From positions 4,848,001-4,912,000 of the forward strand of contig NZ_CP090557.1 in assembly GCF_021484805.1 (NCBI RefSeq): 64,000 bases of DNA, in the 5' to 3' direction. Made by a program: the position numbers and the translations under genes. This stretch comes from Tellurirhabdus bombi (GTDB lineage: Bacteria; Bacteroidota; Bacteroidia; Cytophagales; Spirosomataceae). The notes under the pieces were generated by a model. That model did not search any database, had not been told where the DNA came from, and worked only from the letters and a program-made list of their open reading frames with translations. Positions 32,322-41,769 of this stretch are shown in pieces (the stretch's first letter is position 1; every line of letters begins with the position of its first letter).

Positions 32322-35102
32322 ATGGACAAATATTCGTATATAGCTAATTCAGAAGCAGCTTACATTGACGACTTATACAAGTCTTATAAACAAGACCCTA
32401 ATTCTGTTGATGAAAGCTGGCAAAAATTTTTTGAAGGTTTCGATTTTTCACAAACATACAGCGAAGAATCCGGCGGTGAGGCTACTCCCTCAGCCAACGG
32501 TAATGGCGCAAACGGCAACGCTGCAACGGGTAAATCTACTGTTGATGCCAGCTACGCAGAAAAAGAGGTTTCAGTAGCCAGTTTAATCAAAGCTTACCGT
32601 TCCAGAGGCCACTTATTGGCCAAAACGAACCCTGTTCGCCCCCGTAAAAACCGAAATCCCCGCTTAACACTGTCCGATTACGGTTTGTCCGATGCGGATC
32701 TCGACACGGTATTCCACGCCGGCGAACTGCTGGGTATTGGCGCTTCCTCGTTGCGGAAAATCCTGGAGTCGCTGGAGAAGATCTACGCCGGAGCCATCGG
32801 TTTCGAGTACATGTATATCCGCGAAATCGACGTTAAAAACTGGTTGCGGAATAAAATTGAGAAAGAAGCACTGACGTTCAAAACTACCGCTGCGGAGCAA
32901 AAACGCATCCTGGAGAAGTTGAATGAAGCCGTTGTTTTTGAAAACTTCCTGCACACTAAATTTTTAGGACAGAAACGTTTTTCACTGGAAGGTGGCGAAA
33001 CGACAATTCCTGCTCTGGATGCCATCATTAACCGCTCGGCTGAACTGGGTGTTCAAGAAGTTATGATTGGAATGGCCCACCGGGGTCGTCTGAACGTACT
33101 CGCCAATATTCTCGGCAAAGCCTACGAAAGCATTTTTGACGGCTTCGAAGGCAACGTTCCAAACCAGGGCTATGGCGACGGTGATGTAAAATACCACCTT
33201 GGTTATTCCAGCCTCATCGAAACGCCTTCGCAAAAACAAATCAGCGTTAAGCTCTCCCCTAACCCTTCGCACCTAGAAGCCGTAAACCCCGTCATTGAGG
33301 GATTTGTGCGGGCACAGGCCGACGAAGAATATCAGGGTAATTTTGATAAAATTGTTCCGATTCTCATCCACGGTGATGCCGCCGTGGCTGGTCAGGGCAT
33401 TGTCTATGAAGTAACCCAAATGGCGAAACTGGCCGGTTATCACACGGGCGGTACGCTTCATTTCATCATTAATAACCAGGTTGGTTTCACCACCGACTTT
33501 GAAGATGCACGCTCGTCGATTTACTGCTCAGATGTAGCCAAAATCATCGATGCGCCTATCTTCCACGTTAATGGCGACGATCCGGAAGCGGTTTTCTTCG
33601 TGGCCAAACTGGCCGTTGAATTCCGTCAGAAGTTCAATCGCGACGTGTTTATCGACATGGTTTGCTACCGTCGGCACGGCCACAACGAATCGGATGAGCC
33701 GAAATTCACGCAGCCAACGTTATACGCGCTGATTGATAAGCACCCCAACCCACGCGAAGTGTATAACAAGCAGTTGATCGAGCGGGGTGATGTTGATGCC
33801 AAGCTGGCCGCTAATCTGGATACTGAGTTCAAAAAGCAGCTTCAGGATCGCCTTGATATGGTGAAACAAAAGGCTGAGATTCCATACAAACCCTTGCGTT
33901 TGGACCGGGAATGGGCCGAACTACGGTATGCCACGCCGGAAGATTTCGACCAGTCGCCGGAAACGGGGGTTCCTCTGGAGGTTCTGGAAAAAGTCGGTAA
34001 AGCGTTAGTGACTATTCCAGAAGGATTCAAACCCCTGAAGCAAATTGACAAGCTGCTGAAAGACCGCCAGCAGATGATTTTCGAATCGAAGCAGGTCAAC
34101 TGGGGAACCGCCGAATTGCTGGCCTATGGCTCTCTTCTGGCGTCGAACGAAGTGGTTCGTTTAAGTGGTCAGGATGTGCAACGCGGTACATTCTCACACC
34201 GCCACGCCGTTCTGCACGATGCCCAGACCAACGATTCGTATACCTCCCTGAACCACATTCAGGAAGAACAGCAGAAGTTGCAGATCTATAATTCACTGCT
34301 CTCTGAATACGGTGTTTTAGGCTTTGAATACGGGTACGCGCTGGCCAATCCGAAGGCACTCGTCATCTGGGAAGCCCAATTTGGCGACTTCTCCAACGGC
34401 GCGCAGGTCGTTATGGACCAGTTTGTTTCCGCGGGCGAATCCAAATGGGGACTGATGAACGGGGTGGTTCTTTTATTACCACATGGTTATGAAGGCCAGG
34501 GACCCGAACACTCGAATGCCCGTCCAGAACGCTACCTGCAACTTTGCGCGGAATACAACATGATTGTAGCCAACGTAACGACTCCGGCCAACTTCTTCCA
34601 CCTGATGCGTCGGCAATTGGCATGGCCATTCCGGAAGCCGCTGGTTGTGATGTCACCGAAATCGCTGCTTCGTCACCCACAAGTTGTTTCCCCGCTGGAA
34701 GACCTGACCAAAGGTTCGTTCCAGGAAGTGCTGGGCGATGCGTACGCTAAAACCAAGAAAGTAAAACGCGTTCTGCTTTGCACCGGTAAGATTTACTACG
34801 AACTGCTCGAAAAACAGCAAACTGACAAGCGTGAAGACGTAGCCATTGTTCGCGTAGAGCAGCTTCATCCGTTCCCGCTCAAGCAGCTCAATGCGCTTCT
34901 GGCCGAATACAGCAAAGACGTAGAGTTGTTCTGGGTACAGGAAGAACCAGCTAACATGGGCGCCTGGACGTTCTTGTTGCGGTCGCTGCCAGAAGTTAAA
35001 TTGCACGGTGTTACCCGGAAATCGAGTGCATCGCCGGCAACTGGTTTTGCCAAAATTCATACGCAGGAACAAGCCGACATTATTCGTCGCGCATTTGAAT
35101 AA
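32322..35102 (+). CDS. sucA: 2-oxoglutarate dehydrogenase E1 component
   Basis: 926 residues, the usual size. E1 decarboxylates 2-oxoglutarate with thiamine diphosphate and reductively acylates the lipoyl arm of E2. Visible signatures: the N-terminal E2-docking helix (YIDDLYKSYKQDPNSVDESW), MIGMAHRGRLNVLANI, NPSHLEAVNPVIEGF, HGDAAVAGQGIVYE, NNQVGFTT, YRRHGHNESDEP and, near the end, LLPHGYEGQGPEHSNARPER and WVQEEPANMGAW. A Gly/Asn/Ala-rich linker (about 50-75) follows the docking helix. It is the first of the sucA-sucB-lpdA cluster, with no sdh or suc ligase genes nearby. Confidence 0.98.
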   Translation: MDKYSYIANSEAAYIDDLYKSYKQDPNSVDESWQKFFEGFDFSQTYSEESGGEATPSANGNGANGNAATGKSTVDASYAEKEVSVASLIKAYRSRGHLLAKTNPVRPRKNRNPRLTLSDYGLSDADLDTVFHAGELLGIGASSLRKILESLEKIYAGAIGFEYMYIREIDVKNWLRNKIEKEALTFKTTAAEQKRILEKLNEAVVFENFLHTKFLGQKRFSLEGGETTIPALDAIINRSAELGVQEVMIGMAHRGRLNVLANILGKAYESIFDGFEGNVPNQGYGDGDVKYHLGYSSLIETPSQKQISVKLSPNPSHLEAVNPVIEGFVRAQADEEYQGNFDKIVPILIHGDAAVAGQGIVYEVTQMAKLAGYHTGGTLHFIINNQVGFTTDFEDARSSIYCSDVAKIIDAPIFHVNGDDPEAVFFVAKLAVEFRQKFNRDVFIDMVCYRRHGHNESDEPKFTQPTLYALIDKHPNPREVYNKQLIERGDVDAKLAANLDTEFKKQLQDRLDMVKQKAEIPYKPLRLDREWAELRYATPEDFDQSPETGVPLEVLEKVGKALVTIPEGFKPLKQIDKLLKDRQQMIFESKQVNWGTAELLAYGSLLASNEVVRLSGQDVQRGTFSHRHAVLHDAQTNDSYTSLNHIQEEQQKLQIYNSLLSEYGVLGFEYGYALANPKALVIWEAQFGDFSNGAQVVMDQFVSAGESKWGLMNGVVLLLPHGYEGQGPEHSNARPERYLQLCAEYNMIVANVTTPANFFHLMRRQLAWPFRKPLVVMSPKSLLRHPQVVSPLEDLTKGSFQEVLGDAYAKTKKVKRVLLCTGKIYYELLEKQQTDKREDVAIVRVEQLHPFPLKQLNALLAEYSKDVELFWVQEEPANMGAWTFLLRSLPEVKLHGVTRKSSASPATGFAKIHTQEQADIIRRAFE

Positions 35103-35130
35103 TAAAGAGTTTTCTTTGTTTTGGATTTAT

Positions 35131-35183
35131 GGGTTTCGGGTTGTTATCCTGAGTAACAACCCGTTGCCTGCAACACGAAACCC
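35131..35183 (+). repeat. Nested inverted repeats between sucA and sucB
   Basis: The inner arms CGGGTTGTTA (35137-35146) and TAACAACCCG (35154-35163) enclose a 7-base loop. The outer arms GGGTTTCG (35131-35138) and CGAAACCC (35176-35183) extend it. No T run follows, so an RNA-stability or partial-termination element is more likely than a simple terminator. Confidence 0.65.
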
Positions 35184-35212
35184 GTCAACTCGGAACTTGA
35201 AACATACTAGAT

Positions 35213-36817
35213 ATGGCAAATGAAATGAAAGTGCCCCCCGTTGGGGAATCGATTACCGAAGTAACGGTAGGAACTTGGTATAAAAAAGAAGGAGATACAG
35301 TAAAGATGGACGAGGTTATTTGTGGCCTTGATTCCGACAAAGCGACCTTTGAATTAACTGCCGAAGCCAACGGCGTACTTCATATTATGGCCCAGGAAGG
35401 CGATGTTCTTCCGATTGGTGCCGTGATCTGCTCAATTGATGGTGAAGGCTCATCTGATGGTGCAGCCCCTGCTCCGGCCGCCGAACCAGCCAAGGCTCCA
35501 GCTCCTGAAGCAAAAGAAGAAGCGCCAGCGCCAGCCGCCGAACCAACTCCCGCTGCTGAAGCTGCCCCAGCCGCTGCGGAAAGCAAAGTTATTGAAATGA
35601 AAGTGCCAACCGTTGGTGAATCTGTTACGGAAGTAACCATCGCGGCATGGAGCAAAAAAGATGGAGATCACGTAGAGTTAGACGAAGTTCTTTGCGAACT
35701 GGAATCTGATAAAGCAACGTTTGAATTGCCTGCCGAAGCAGCGGGCACTTTGCGCATTGTGGCCGAAGCTGGCACGACGTTAGCCATTGGCGCGACCATC
35801 TGTAAAATAGAAGTAGGCCAATCGGCTGCGGGCGCCTCTGCTCCGGCTCAAGCAGCTCCGGCCGCGCAACCTGCTCAAACGGCAGCTCCAGCGCAAGGAA
35901 CTACCTACGCAGCCAACCACCCATCTCCGGCAGCGGGCAAAATCTTGGCGGAAAAAGGCGTTGATCCTAAAGAAGTGAACGGCAGCGGTGTTGGTGGACG
36001 GATCACCAAAGAGGACGCTCAGAAGGCTGAAAAATCTGCTCCTGCACCAGCTCCTGCCCCCGCAGCTGCTAAAGCGGCTCCGCAGGCTCCGGCTCCAAGC
36101 GCGCCTGCTCAGGGAGAACGGGGACAACGCCGGGAACGTATGACTTCCCTGCGCAAAACCATCGCCCGGCGTCTGGTAGCCGTGAAAAATGAGACGGCCA
36201 TGCTAACAACCTTTAATGAGGTTGATATGAAGCCGATCATGGATTTGCGGGCCAAATACAAGGATAAATTTAAAGACAAGCACGCCGTAGGTCTTGGATT
36301 CATGTCTTTCTTTGCCAAAGCCATTTGCATTGCCCTTCAGGAATTCCCGGCAGTTAATGCCATGATTGACGGCGATTCGCTGGTTTACAATGACTACTGC
36401 GATATTTCGATTGCCGTATCTACGGAGCGTGGTCTGGTCGTTCCGGTCGTTCGGAATGCGGAGCAAATGAACTTTGCCCAGATCGAGAAGGAAATTATCC
36501 GACTGGCTGGTTTAGCGCGGGATAACAAACTGACAATCGACCAAATGCAGGGCGGTACGTTTACCATCACAAACGGTGGTATTTTCGGTTCGATGCTTTC
36601 AACGCCAATCATCAATGCGCCGCAGTCGGCCATCCTTGGTATGCACAATATCATTGAGCGTCCGGTTGTGGTAAATGGTCAAATTGTTGCCCGGCCTATG
36701 ATGTACATTGCCCTATCGTACGACCACCGCATTATTGACGGTAAAGAATCGGTTAGTTTCCTCGTACGCGTTAAGCAGTTGCTGGAAGATCCAACCCGAA
36801 TTTTATTGGATGTATAA
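35213..36817 (+). CDS. sucB: Dihydrolipoyllysine succinyltransferase (E2) with two lipoyl domains
   Basis: 534 residues, longer than the one-lipoyl E. coli enzyme because the lipoyl domain is duplicated: lysines at DSDKATFEL (Lys43) and ESDKATFEL (Lys167). The domains are joined by Ala-Pro-Glu linkers. The E1/E3-binding domain (about 232-272, [20 protein letters not shown]) and another Ala-Pro linker lead to the catalytic acyltransferase domain with the active-site motif [12 protein letters not shown] near the C-terminus. E2 forms the core of the complex and passes succinyl to CoA. The E1 gene is upstream and the E3 gene downstream, each spacer holding a long inverted repeat. Confidence 0.97.
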   Translation: MANEMKVPPVGESITEVTVGTWYKKEGDTVKMDEVICGLDSDKATFELTAEANGVLHIMAQEGDVLPIGAVICSIDGEGSSDGAAPAPAAEPAKAPAPEAKEEAPAPAAEPTPAAEAAPAAAESKVIEMKVPTVGESVTEVTIAAWSKKDGDHVELDEVLCELESDKATFELPAEAAGTLRIVAEAGTTLAIGATICKIEVGQSAAGASAPAQAAPAAQPAQTAAPAQGTTYAANHPSPAAGKILAEKGVDPKEVNGSGVGGRITKEDAQKAEKSAPAPAPAPAAAKAAPQAPAPSAPAQGERGQRRERMTSLRKTIARRLVAVKNETAMLTTFNEVDMKPIMDLRAKYKDKFKDKHAVGLGFMSFFAKAICIALQEFPAVNAMIDGDSLVYNDYCDISIAVSTERGLVVPVVRNAEQMNFAQIEKEIIRLAGLARDNKLTIDQMQGGTFTITNGGIFGSMLSTPIINAPQSAILGMHNIIERPVVVNGQIVARPMMYIALSYDHRIIDGKESVSFLVRVKQLLEDPTRILLDV

Positions 36818-36870
36818 GTGTTAACTGATTGGCTATTGGTCAAGCTCACTTGATAAAATAACTTCATTTG

Positions 36871-36914
36871 TATAAAGCGATAGTGCTGCCAGTCGGTAGC
36901 ACTATCGCTTTATA
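36871..36914 (+). repeat. 17-base perfect inverted repeat between sucB and lpdA
   Basis: TATAAAGCGATAGTGCT (36871-36887) and its exact complement (36898-36914) enclose a 10-base loop. There is no T tract. It could be an intercistronic RNA hairpin setting the E2:E3 ratio, or a terminator of unusual form. Confidence 0.7.
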
Positions 36915-36953
36915 GAAGCCTAACTTGCTTTTGTATTAAAACTTCCTGCCTTT

Positions 36954-38354
36954 ATGCAATACGATGTCATTGTAATCGGTTCAGGTCCCGGTGGTTACGT
37001 AGCGGCTATCCGCTGTGCCCAACTTGGTCTTAAAACCGCAATCGTTGAAAAATATAAGACGCTGGGCGGTACTTGCCTAAACGTCGGCTGTATTCCTTCT
37101 AAAGCTTTACTTGATTCGTCCGAACACTTTTACAACGCTGCCCATACCTTCGCTGAACACGGCATCAAATTAGCCGATCTGCAAGTGGATCTCCCCCAGA
37201 TGATCAAGCGGAAAGAGGGCGTAGTCGAAGCGAATGTTACCGGTATTCAATTCCTGATGAAAAAGAACAAAATTACAGTTCATCAGGGGTTCGGTTCATT
37301 TGTGGATGCGAATACCCTGAACGTCAAAAAGGACGATGGCAGCGATGAGCAGATTACGGGCAAGAACTTTATCATTGCAACGGGGTCAAAACCGTCTTCG
37401 TTTCCGTCGATGCCCATCGACAAAAAACGGGTTATTACCTCAACCGAAGCACTGACGCTGACAGAAGTACCGAAGCACCTGATCGTGATTGGTGCGGGCG
37501 TTATCGGCGCTGAGCTGGGTTCGGTTTACGCCCGAATTGGATCAAAAGTATCGTTCGTTGAATTTGCTGATTCGATGATTCCGACGATGGACAAAACCAT
37601 GGGTAAGGAGTTGCAGAAAGCGGTGAAAAAACTCGGTACTGACTTCTATTTTAGCCACAAAGTAACCAGCGTTGAAAATACCGGCGAAGGCGTTATCGTC
37701 AAGGCGGACACCCCCAAAGGTGAGCAAATCACGCTGGAAGGCGACTACTGTCTGGTTTCCGTTGGTCGCCGTCCATACACCGACAATCTGAATCTCGAAG
37801 CAGCCGGTCTGGCAGCCGATAGCCGTGGTCGGATTGAAGTAGATGATCACCTTCAGACTAAAGTTTCCCATATTTACGCCATCGGCGATGTAATTCGAGG
37901 AGCGATGCTAGCCCACAAAGCGGAAGAAGAAGGCGTTTTTGCTGCTGAAACCATTGCGGGTCAGAAACCACACATCAACTACCGTCTGATCCCGGGCGTC
38001 GTCTACACCTGGCCAGAAGTGGCTAGTGTAGGTTTCACTGAAGAAGAATTGAAACAAGAAGGCAAAGCTTACAAATCAGGATCATTTCCATACAAAGCGC
38101 TGGGCCGCGCCCGGGCGTCGATGGATACCGATGGTCTGGTGAAGGTCTTAGCCGACAAACAAACCGACGAAATTCTGGGCGTTCACATCATTGGTGCCCG
38201 CGCTGCCGACATGATTGCGGAAGCCGTGGTGGCGATGGAATTCCGGGCTTCGGCGGAAGACATTGGCCGGATCTCACACGCTCACCCGACCTATACAGAA
38301 GCCATCAAGGAAGCTTGTCTGGCTGCTACTGAAAACCGGGCGCTTCATATGTAA
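36954..38354 (+). CDS. lpdA: Dihydrolipoyl dehydrogenase (E3)
   Basis: 466 residues. E3 re-oxidises the lipoyl dihydro form using FAD and NAD+. Signatures: the FAD motif VIGSGPGGYVAAI, the redox disulfide GGTCLNVGCIPSK, the NAD motif VIGAGVIGAELGSVYARIGS, the FAD contact IYAIGDV and the C-terminal catalytic HAHPTYTEA (His-Glu pair). It may also serve the pyruvate or branched-chain complexes. It ends 63 bases before the convergent desaturase, with a strong hairpin between. Confidence 0.98.
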   Translation: MQYDVIVIGSGPGGYVAAIRCAQLGLKTAIVEKYKTLGGTCLNVGCIPSKALLDSSEHFYNAAHTFAEHGIKLADLQVDLPQMIKRKEGVVEANVTGIQFLMKKNKITVHQGFGSFVDANTLNVKKDDGSDEQITGKNFIIATGSKPSSFPSMPIDKKRVITSTEALTLTEVPKHLIVIGAGVIGAELGSVYARIGSKVSFVEFADSMIPTMDKTMGKELQKAVKKLGTDFYFSHKVTSVENTGEGVIVKADTPKGEQITLEGDYCLVSVGRRPYTDNLNLEAAGLAADSRGRIEVDDHLQTKVSHIYAIGDVIRGAMLAHKAEEEGVFAAETIAGQKPHINYRLIPGVVYTWPEVASVGFTEEELKQEGKAYKSGSFPYKALGRARASMDTDGLVKVLADKQTDEILGVHIIGARAADMIAEAVVAMEFRASAEDIGRISHAHPTYTEAIKEACLAATENRALHM

Positions 38355-38379
38355 GCGCTGGCTTGTACTCAGCTTAAAG

Positions 38380-38416
38380 AAAAAGCCCGGAGAAAATTTA
38401 TTTCTCCGGGCTTTTT
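38380..38416 (+). terminator. Bidirectional terminator between lpdA and the desaturase
   Basis: AAAAAGCCCGGAGAAA and TTTCTCCGGGCTTTTT form a 16-base stem with a 5-base loop. The A and T flanks suit termination in both directions. Confidence 0.9.
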
Positions 38417-39517
38417 TTAGGCATTTACCGTAGCGGGCCTTAGATTTTTCTCTGAGCGACTGTGGGCTTGAAGAATTGGCGTCCCAATGCGCTGGGTCCG
38501 TTCTTTTAGAAAAGCAATGGCTTCCTCATCGCTTTTAAACGTGCTGTCAATATTGACGAGATGCTTCACCAGAACATCATACCGTTTTTGCATCAGACAT
38601 AAAAATATTCGTCCGTAATCCAATCCATCAAAGACGACCGCTTTGTTAGCGGCATACTTAGCCAGCGTCTTTTGGAAATGAACAGGGTGTTCGGTCCAGT
38701 GCATGGCCGGGCGCTCATGGTGGCTAATGTGGTAGCCGTCGTTCCAGCACTTATGGTTATACTTTACATTGATGCAGGTAATGCTGTTTTTGTAGGGATT
38801 CCCTGGATCTTTGGCATCGATAAAAGAGTGTTGCGTCCAGTTACCCAGCATCATAATGATTCGGGCAATTACGAAAGGCAGAATAAAAACAATCAGGGTA
38901 GCCGCAAAATTGACAAAGCTCAGCCCAATACAAACCGCAAAAAAAGTCATCTCGCCAATGAAAGCCCGACTCGCCAGTTTTCGCCGGTTCTTCCAGTTCA
39001 GGTAGCTAACGAGTCCAGCTAAGCCTGTAAACAGAAAGTCAAAATAATAACGCAGGAAATCTTTCAGGCTGTCGCGCTGGTAAGCCATTGTGCTGCTGTC
39101 ATCGTCAGTAAGGTTATTTTCGGCATGGTGCATGCCAATATGATGACTATAATACGTTTCCGGTGTCTGTCCGAAAAAGGGCCCTACAACCCACGGCTGG
39201 TATTTATTCCAAATCTTATACTCATTTTTAAACAACGGTCGGTGGCTTGTGCAGTGCATCATCAAGCCAAAAGGGCCCTTGAAGCGAGCGTTATTCAGTG
39301 CTGTATAAATAAAGGCAATAACCCACCAAAGCCAGCCCGTTACAAAAGGCATATAAAGCAGAACACCGCACAAAATCATTGTGAAGGTAATCTGAATGGT
39401 TAGATAGACAAACGGCAAATCTCGTTCATCTTTGATGTACTTCAGAAAAAAACGGTCGGTCGCGTTTTGGGGTTTGGCAACAAAAACAGGGTCATGAATA
39501 GCTCCAAGTATTTTCAT
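38417..39517 (-). CDS. Membrane fatty acid desaturase-family protein
   Basis: 366 residues with several hydrophobic helices and three histidine clusters that bind the di-iron site: HCTSH, HHIGMHH and HISHHE. These define the membrane FA-desaturase/hydroxylase superfamily. The likely reaction is oxygen-dependent desaturation or hydroxylation of an acyl chain or a lipid head group. A sphingolipid or carotenoid role is equally possible. The stop codon lies at the edge of the shared terminator. The gene stands alone. Confidence 0.85.
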   Translation of the reverse strand: MKILGAIHDPVFVAKPQNATDRFFLKYIKDERDLPFVYLTIQITFTMILCGVLLYMPFVTGWLWWVIAFIYTALNNARFKGPFGLMMHCTSHRPLFKNEYKIWNKYQPWVVGPFFGQTPETYYSHHIGMHHAENNLTDDDSSTMAYQRDSLKDFLRYYFDFLFTGLAGLVSYLNWKNRRKLASRAFIGEMTFFAVCIGLSFVNFAATLIVFILPFVIARIIMMLGNWTQHSFIDAKDPGNPYKNSITCINVKYNHKCWNDGYHISHHERPAMHWTEHPVHFQKTLAKYAANKAVVFDGLDYGRIFLCLMQKRYDVLVKHLVNIDSTFKSDEEAIAFLKERTQRIGTPILQAHSRSEKNLRPATVNA

Positions 39518-39784
39518 ACGTATAGGTTAAGTAAAAAAAGCGCCGCGAATCTTTTCAGCAACTCCGTCCTTCGTAGCTAGCAAAAATCCGCTTTATTACT
39601 CTAATTTTACGGTTTCAGAAAATAAAAAGGGATTAAAACTAGTGAAATTGCCTCGCCCTATTCTGAATTCTTTTCATAAGTATAACGCATTCGCGTGGAA
39701 AAAAGGGCCTTCCTTTTCAAAACTTTTCTGTTAAGAATTAAATCAACACCGCGTTCTTAAGACCACAAATTAACCTACCACTCT

Positions 39785-41152
39785 ATGAAATACATTCTTT
39801 ACGCTCTATTACTCCTCTTTTCTGCGCCTGTCTTTGCCCAGAATGCCGACTCTCTTTTTATCCGGCAAATTTATGACGAAACCCTGGCCCGTGGAAAAGC
39901 GTATGAGTGGCTTCGTCATTTAACCCAGCAGATTGGGCCGCGTCTGAGTGGCTCCGCCGGTGCGCAGAAAGCCGTTGACTGGACGAAGCAACTCATGGAA
40001 AAAGAAGGCTTCGACCGCGTTTTCTTACAGGAAGTGATGGTTCCGCACTGGGTACGGGGAGCGAAAGAAGAATCCTATATTAAATCTGGCAAACAAAAAA
40101 CCAACGTTCCGATTGCGGCCCTGGGTGGTTCCGTGGCAACCCCTACCAAAGGCGTTGAAGCTGGCGTTGTGGAAGTAAAAACCTTTAAAGAGCTGGAAGA
40201 ATTGGGAGCCGCAAAAGTGAAAGGCAAAATTGTCTTTTTCAACCGCCCGATGGACCCCACCAAAATAAACACCTTTGAAGCCTACGCAGGTGCCGTCGAG
40301 CAACGGGCTAATGGAGCTACCTTTGCCGCCAAGTTCGGGGCCGTTGGTGCCATTGTTCGGTCGATGGCGGTTGGATTAGACGATATTCCGCACACGGGTT
40401 CCATGCGTTACGCGTCGGGCGTTCCCTTGATTCCGACCGCCGCCATCAGCACAAAGGGCGCGGAGAAATTGAGCCAGTTACTTAAAGAAAACCCCGCTCT
40501 AACATTCTTTTTTAAGCAGTCCTGCGAAACCCTGCCCGATGCAAAATCGTATAATGTGGTGGGAGAAATTCGGGGAAGTGAGAAACCTGACGAAATAATT
40601 GTGGTCGGTGGCCACCTGGATTCCTGGGATTTAGGCCAGGGTGCCCATGACGATGGTTCGGGTTGCATGCAGTCCGTCGAGGTATTGCGGGTTTTGAAGG
40701 CTTTAGGCTACAAACCTAAGCGAACCATTCGGGCGGTGATGTTTATGAACGAGGAAAACGGTCTGAAAGGAGGCATTGGCTACGCCGACTACGCTAAAAA
40801 AGGCGGGGAAAAGCACATTGCGGCCATTGAGTCGGATAACGGTGGCTTTACGCCCCGGGGATTCGGCATCGTTGGAACCGCCAGTGAAAAAGCCAAGGCC
40901 ATGAGTTGGAAAAGCCTGCTCGCTCCCTATGGACTTCACGAGATTGGACCCGGCAGTGGCGGCGCTGATATTGGCCCCTTGGCGCAGTCGGGGACGGCCC
41001 TTTTTGGTTTCAAACCCGATTCCCAGCGCTATTTTGATTTTCACCATACCGACGCCGACCGCTTCGAAGCGATCAACAAGCGAGAATTGGAACTAGGGGC
41101 CGCTTCCATGACAGCCCTCCTGTATTTAATTGATCAGCATGGATTGAATTAA
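39785..41152 (+). CDS. Secreted M28-family zinc peptidase
   Basis: 455 residues with a signal peptide (1-19). A PA-type inserted domain spans roughly 110-250. The catalytic domain has GGHLDSWD (His277, Asp282), GAHDDGSG (Asp near 289-290), NEENGLKGG (Glu323/Glu324), the Asp in ESDNGG and the final metal His in HHTDADR. The PA insertion and the motif spacing fit the carboxypeptidase Q/M28 dipeptidase-like subgroup. It is probably periplasmic and used in peptide degradation. No T9SS tail is present. The gene is single. Confidence 0.92.
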   Translation: MKYILYALLLLFSAPVFAQNADSLFIRQIYDETLARGKAYEWLRHLTQQIGPRLSGSAGAQKAVDWTKQLMEKEGFDRVFLQEVMVPHWVRGAKEESYIKSGKQKTNVPIAALGGSVATPTKGVEAGVVEVKTFKELEELGAAKVKGKIVFFNRPMDPTKINTFEAYAGAVEQRANGATFAAKFGAVGAIVRSMAVGLDDIPHTGSMRYASGVPLIPTAAISTKGAEKLSQLLKENPALTFFFKQSCETLPDAKSYNVVGEIRGSEKPDEIIVVGGHLDSWDLGQGAHDDGSGCMQSVEVLRVLKALGYKPKRTIRAVMFMNEENGLKGGIGYADYAKKGGEKHIAAIESDNGGFTPRGFGIVGTASEKAKAMSWKSLLAPYGLHEIGPGSGGADIGPLAQSGTALFGFKPDSQRYFDFHHTDADRFEAINKRELELGAASMTALLYLIDQHGLN

Positions 41153-41191
41153 GTCCGAGCTTTGCAGGAAAGTGATTTTTGCCAACTGGTT

Positions 41192-41224
41192 TTCGTCTCC
41201 TGCGACTTTGTCGCAGGAGACGAA
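41192..41224. terminator. Bidirectional hairpin between M28 and MazG-like genes
   Basis: A perfect 15-base stem, TTCGTCTCCTGCGAC and GTCGCAGGAGACGAA, with a 3-base loop between two convergent genes. It has no T tract, but the position strongly suggests a terminator. Confidence 0.65.
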
Positions 41225-41228
41225 TTGG

Positions 41229-41555
41229 TTACAACAACTTCTCGTTTTCCTGGTGGCGGGTTGCATCCCGGATGGTTTTCTTCTCTAAATTTTTCTGAAA
41301 TGCTTCCGTCAAGTCAACGCCTGTCTGGTTGGCCAGGCAGATCAATACCCATAAGACATCAGCCATCTCGTCGCCCAGGTCTTTGGCCTTATCTGACTCT
41401 TTCTCCGATTGCTCTCCGTAGCGCCGAGCGATGATTCGCGCCACTTCCCCAACTTCTTCTGTCAGCATCGCCATGTTGGTTAGCTCATTGAAGTAACGGA
41501 CGCCAATGGTTTTTATCCAACGGTCAACCGTAGTTTGTGCTTCATTAATGGTCAT
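41229..41555 (-). CDS. MazG-like nucleotide pyrophosphohydrolase
   Basis: 108 residues from the ATG at 41555; a longer reading from 41597 is not favoured. The all-alpha NTP-PPase core is present: MAMLTEEVGEVARIIARRYGE holds the EExxE metal motif, and DLGDEMADVLWVLICLANQ holds the ExxD motif. Such enzymes hydrolyse (d)NTPs to NMPs and clear non-canonical nucleotides. The single short domain resembles the MazG-like RS21-C6/YvdC group rather than full two-domain MazG. Confidence 0.88.
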   Translation of the reverse strand: MTINEAQTTVDRWIKTIGVRYFNELTNMAMLTEEVGEVARIIARRYGEQSEKESDKAKDLGDEMADVLWVLICLANQTGVDLTEAFQKNLEKKTIRDATRHQENEKLL

Positions 41556-41769
41556 ACAAAAAATTTTATATAGGTTCAGTGCAACATTTACAAACAACGT
41601 CCATCCTTAATTTGCCAATCAACTCGGAATATTTACCGCTCAACTAAAATTTTAATTATCTAACTATACTACTAGTTTGCTTTTGCTAAAAAATGTTAAT
41701 TTTAAAGCAGCTAATTTGATTTATCCCATATTGCATACCTATCAGTAATCTCTTTCCTCTTAATTCATC

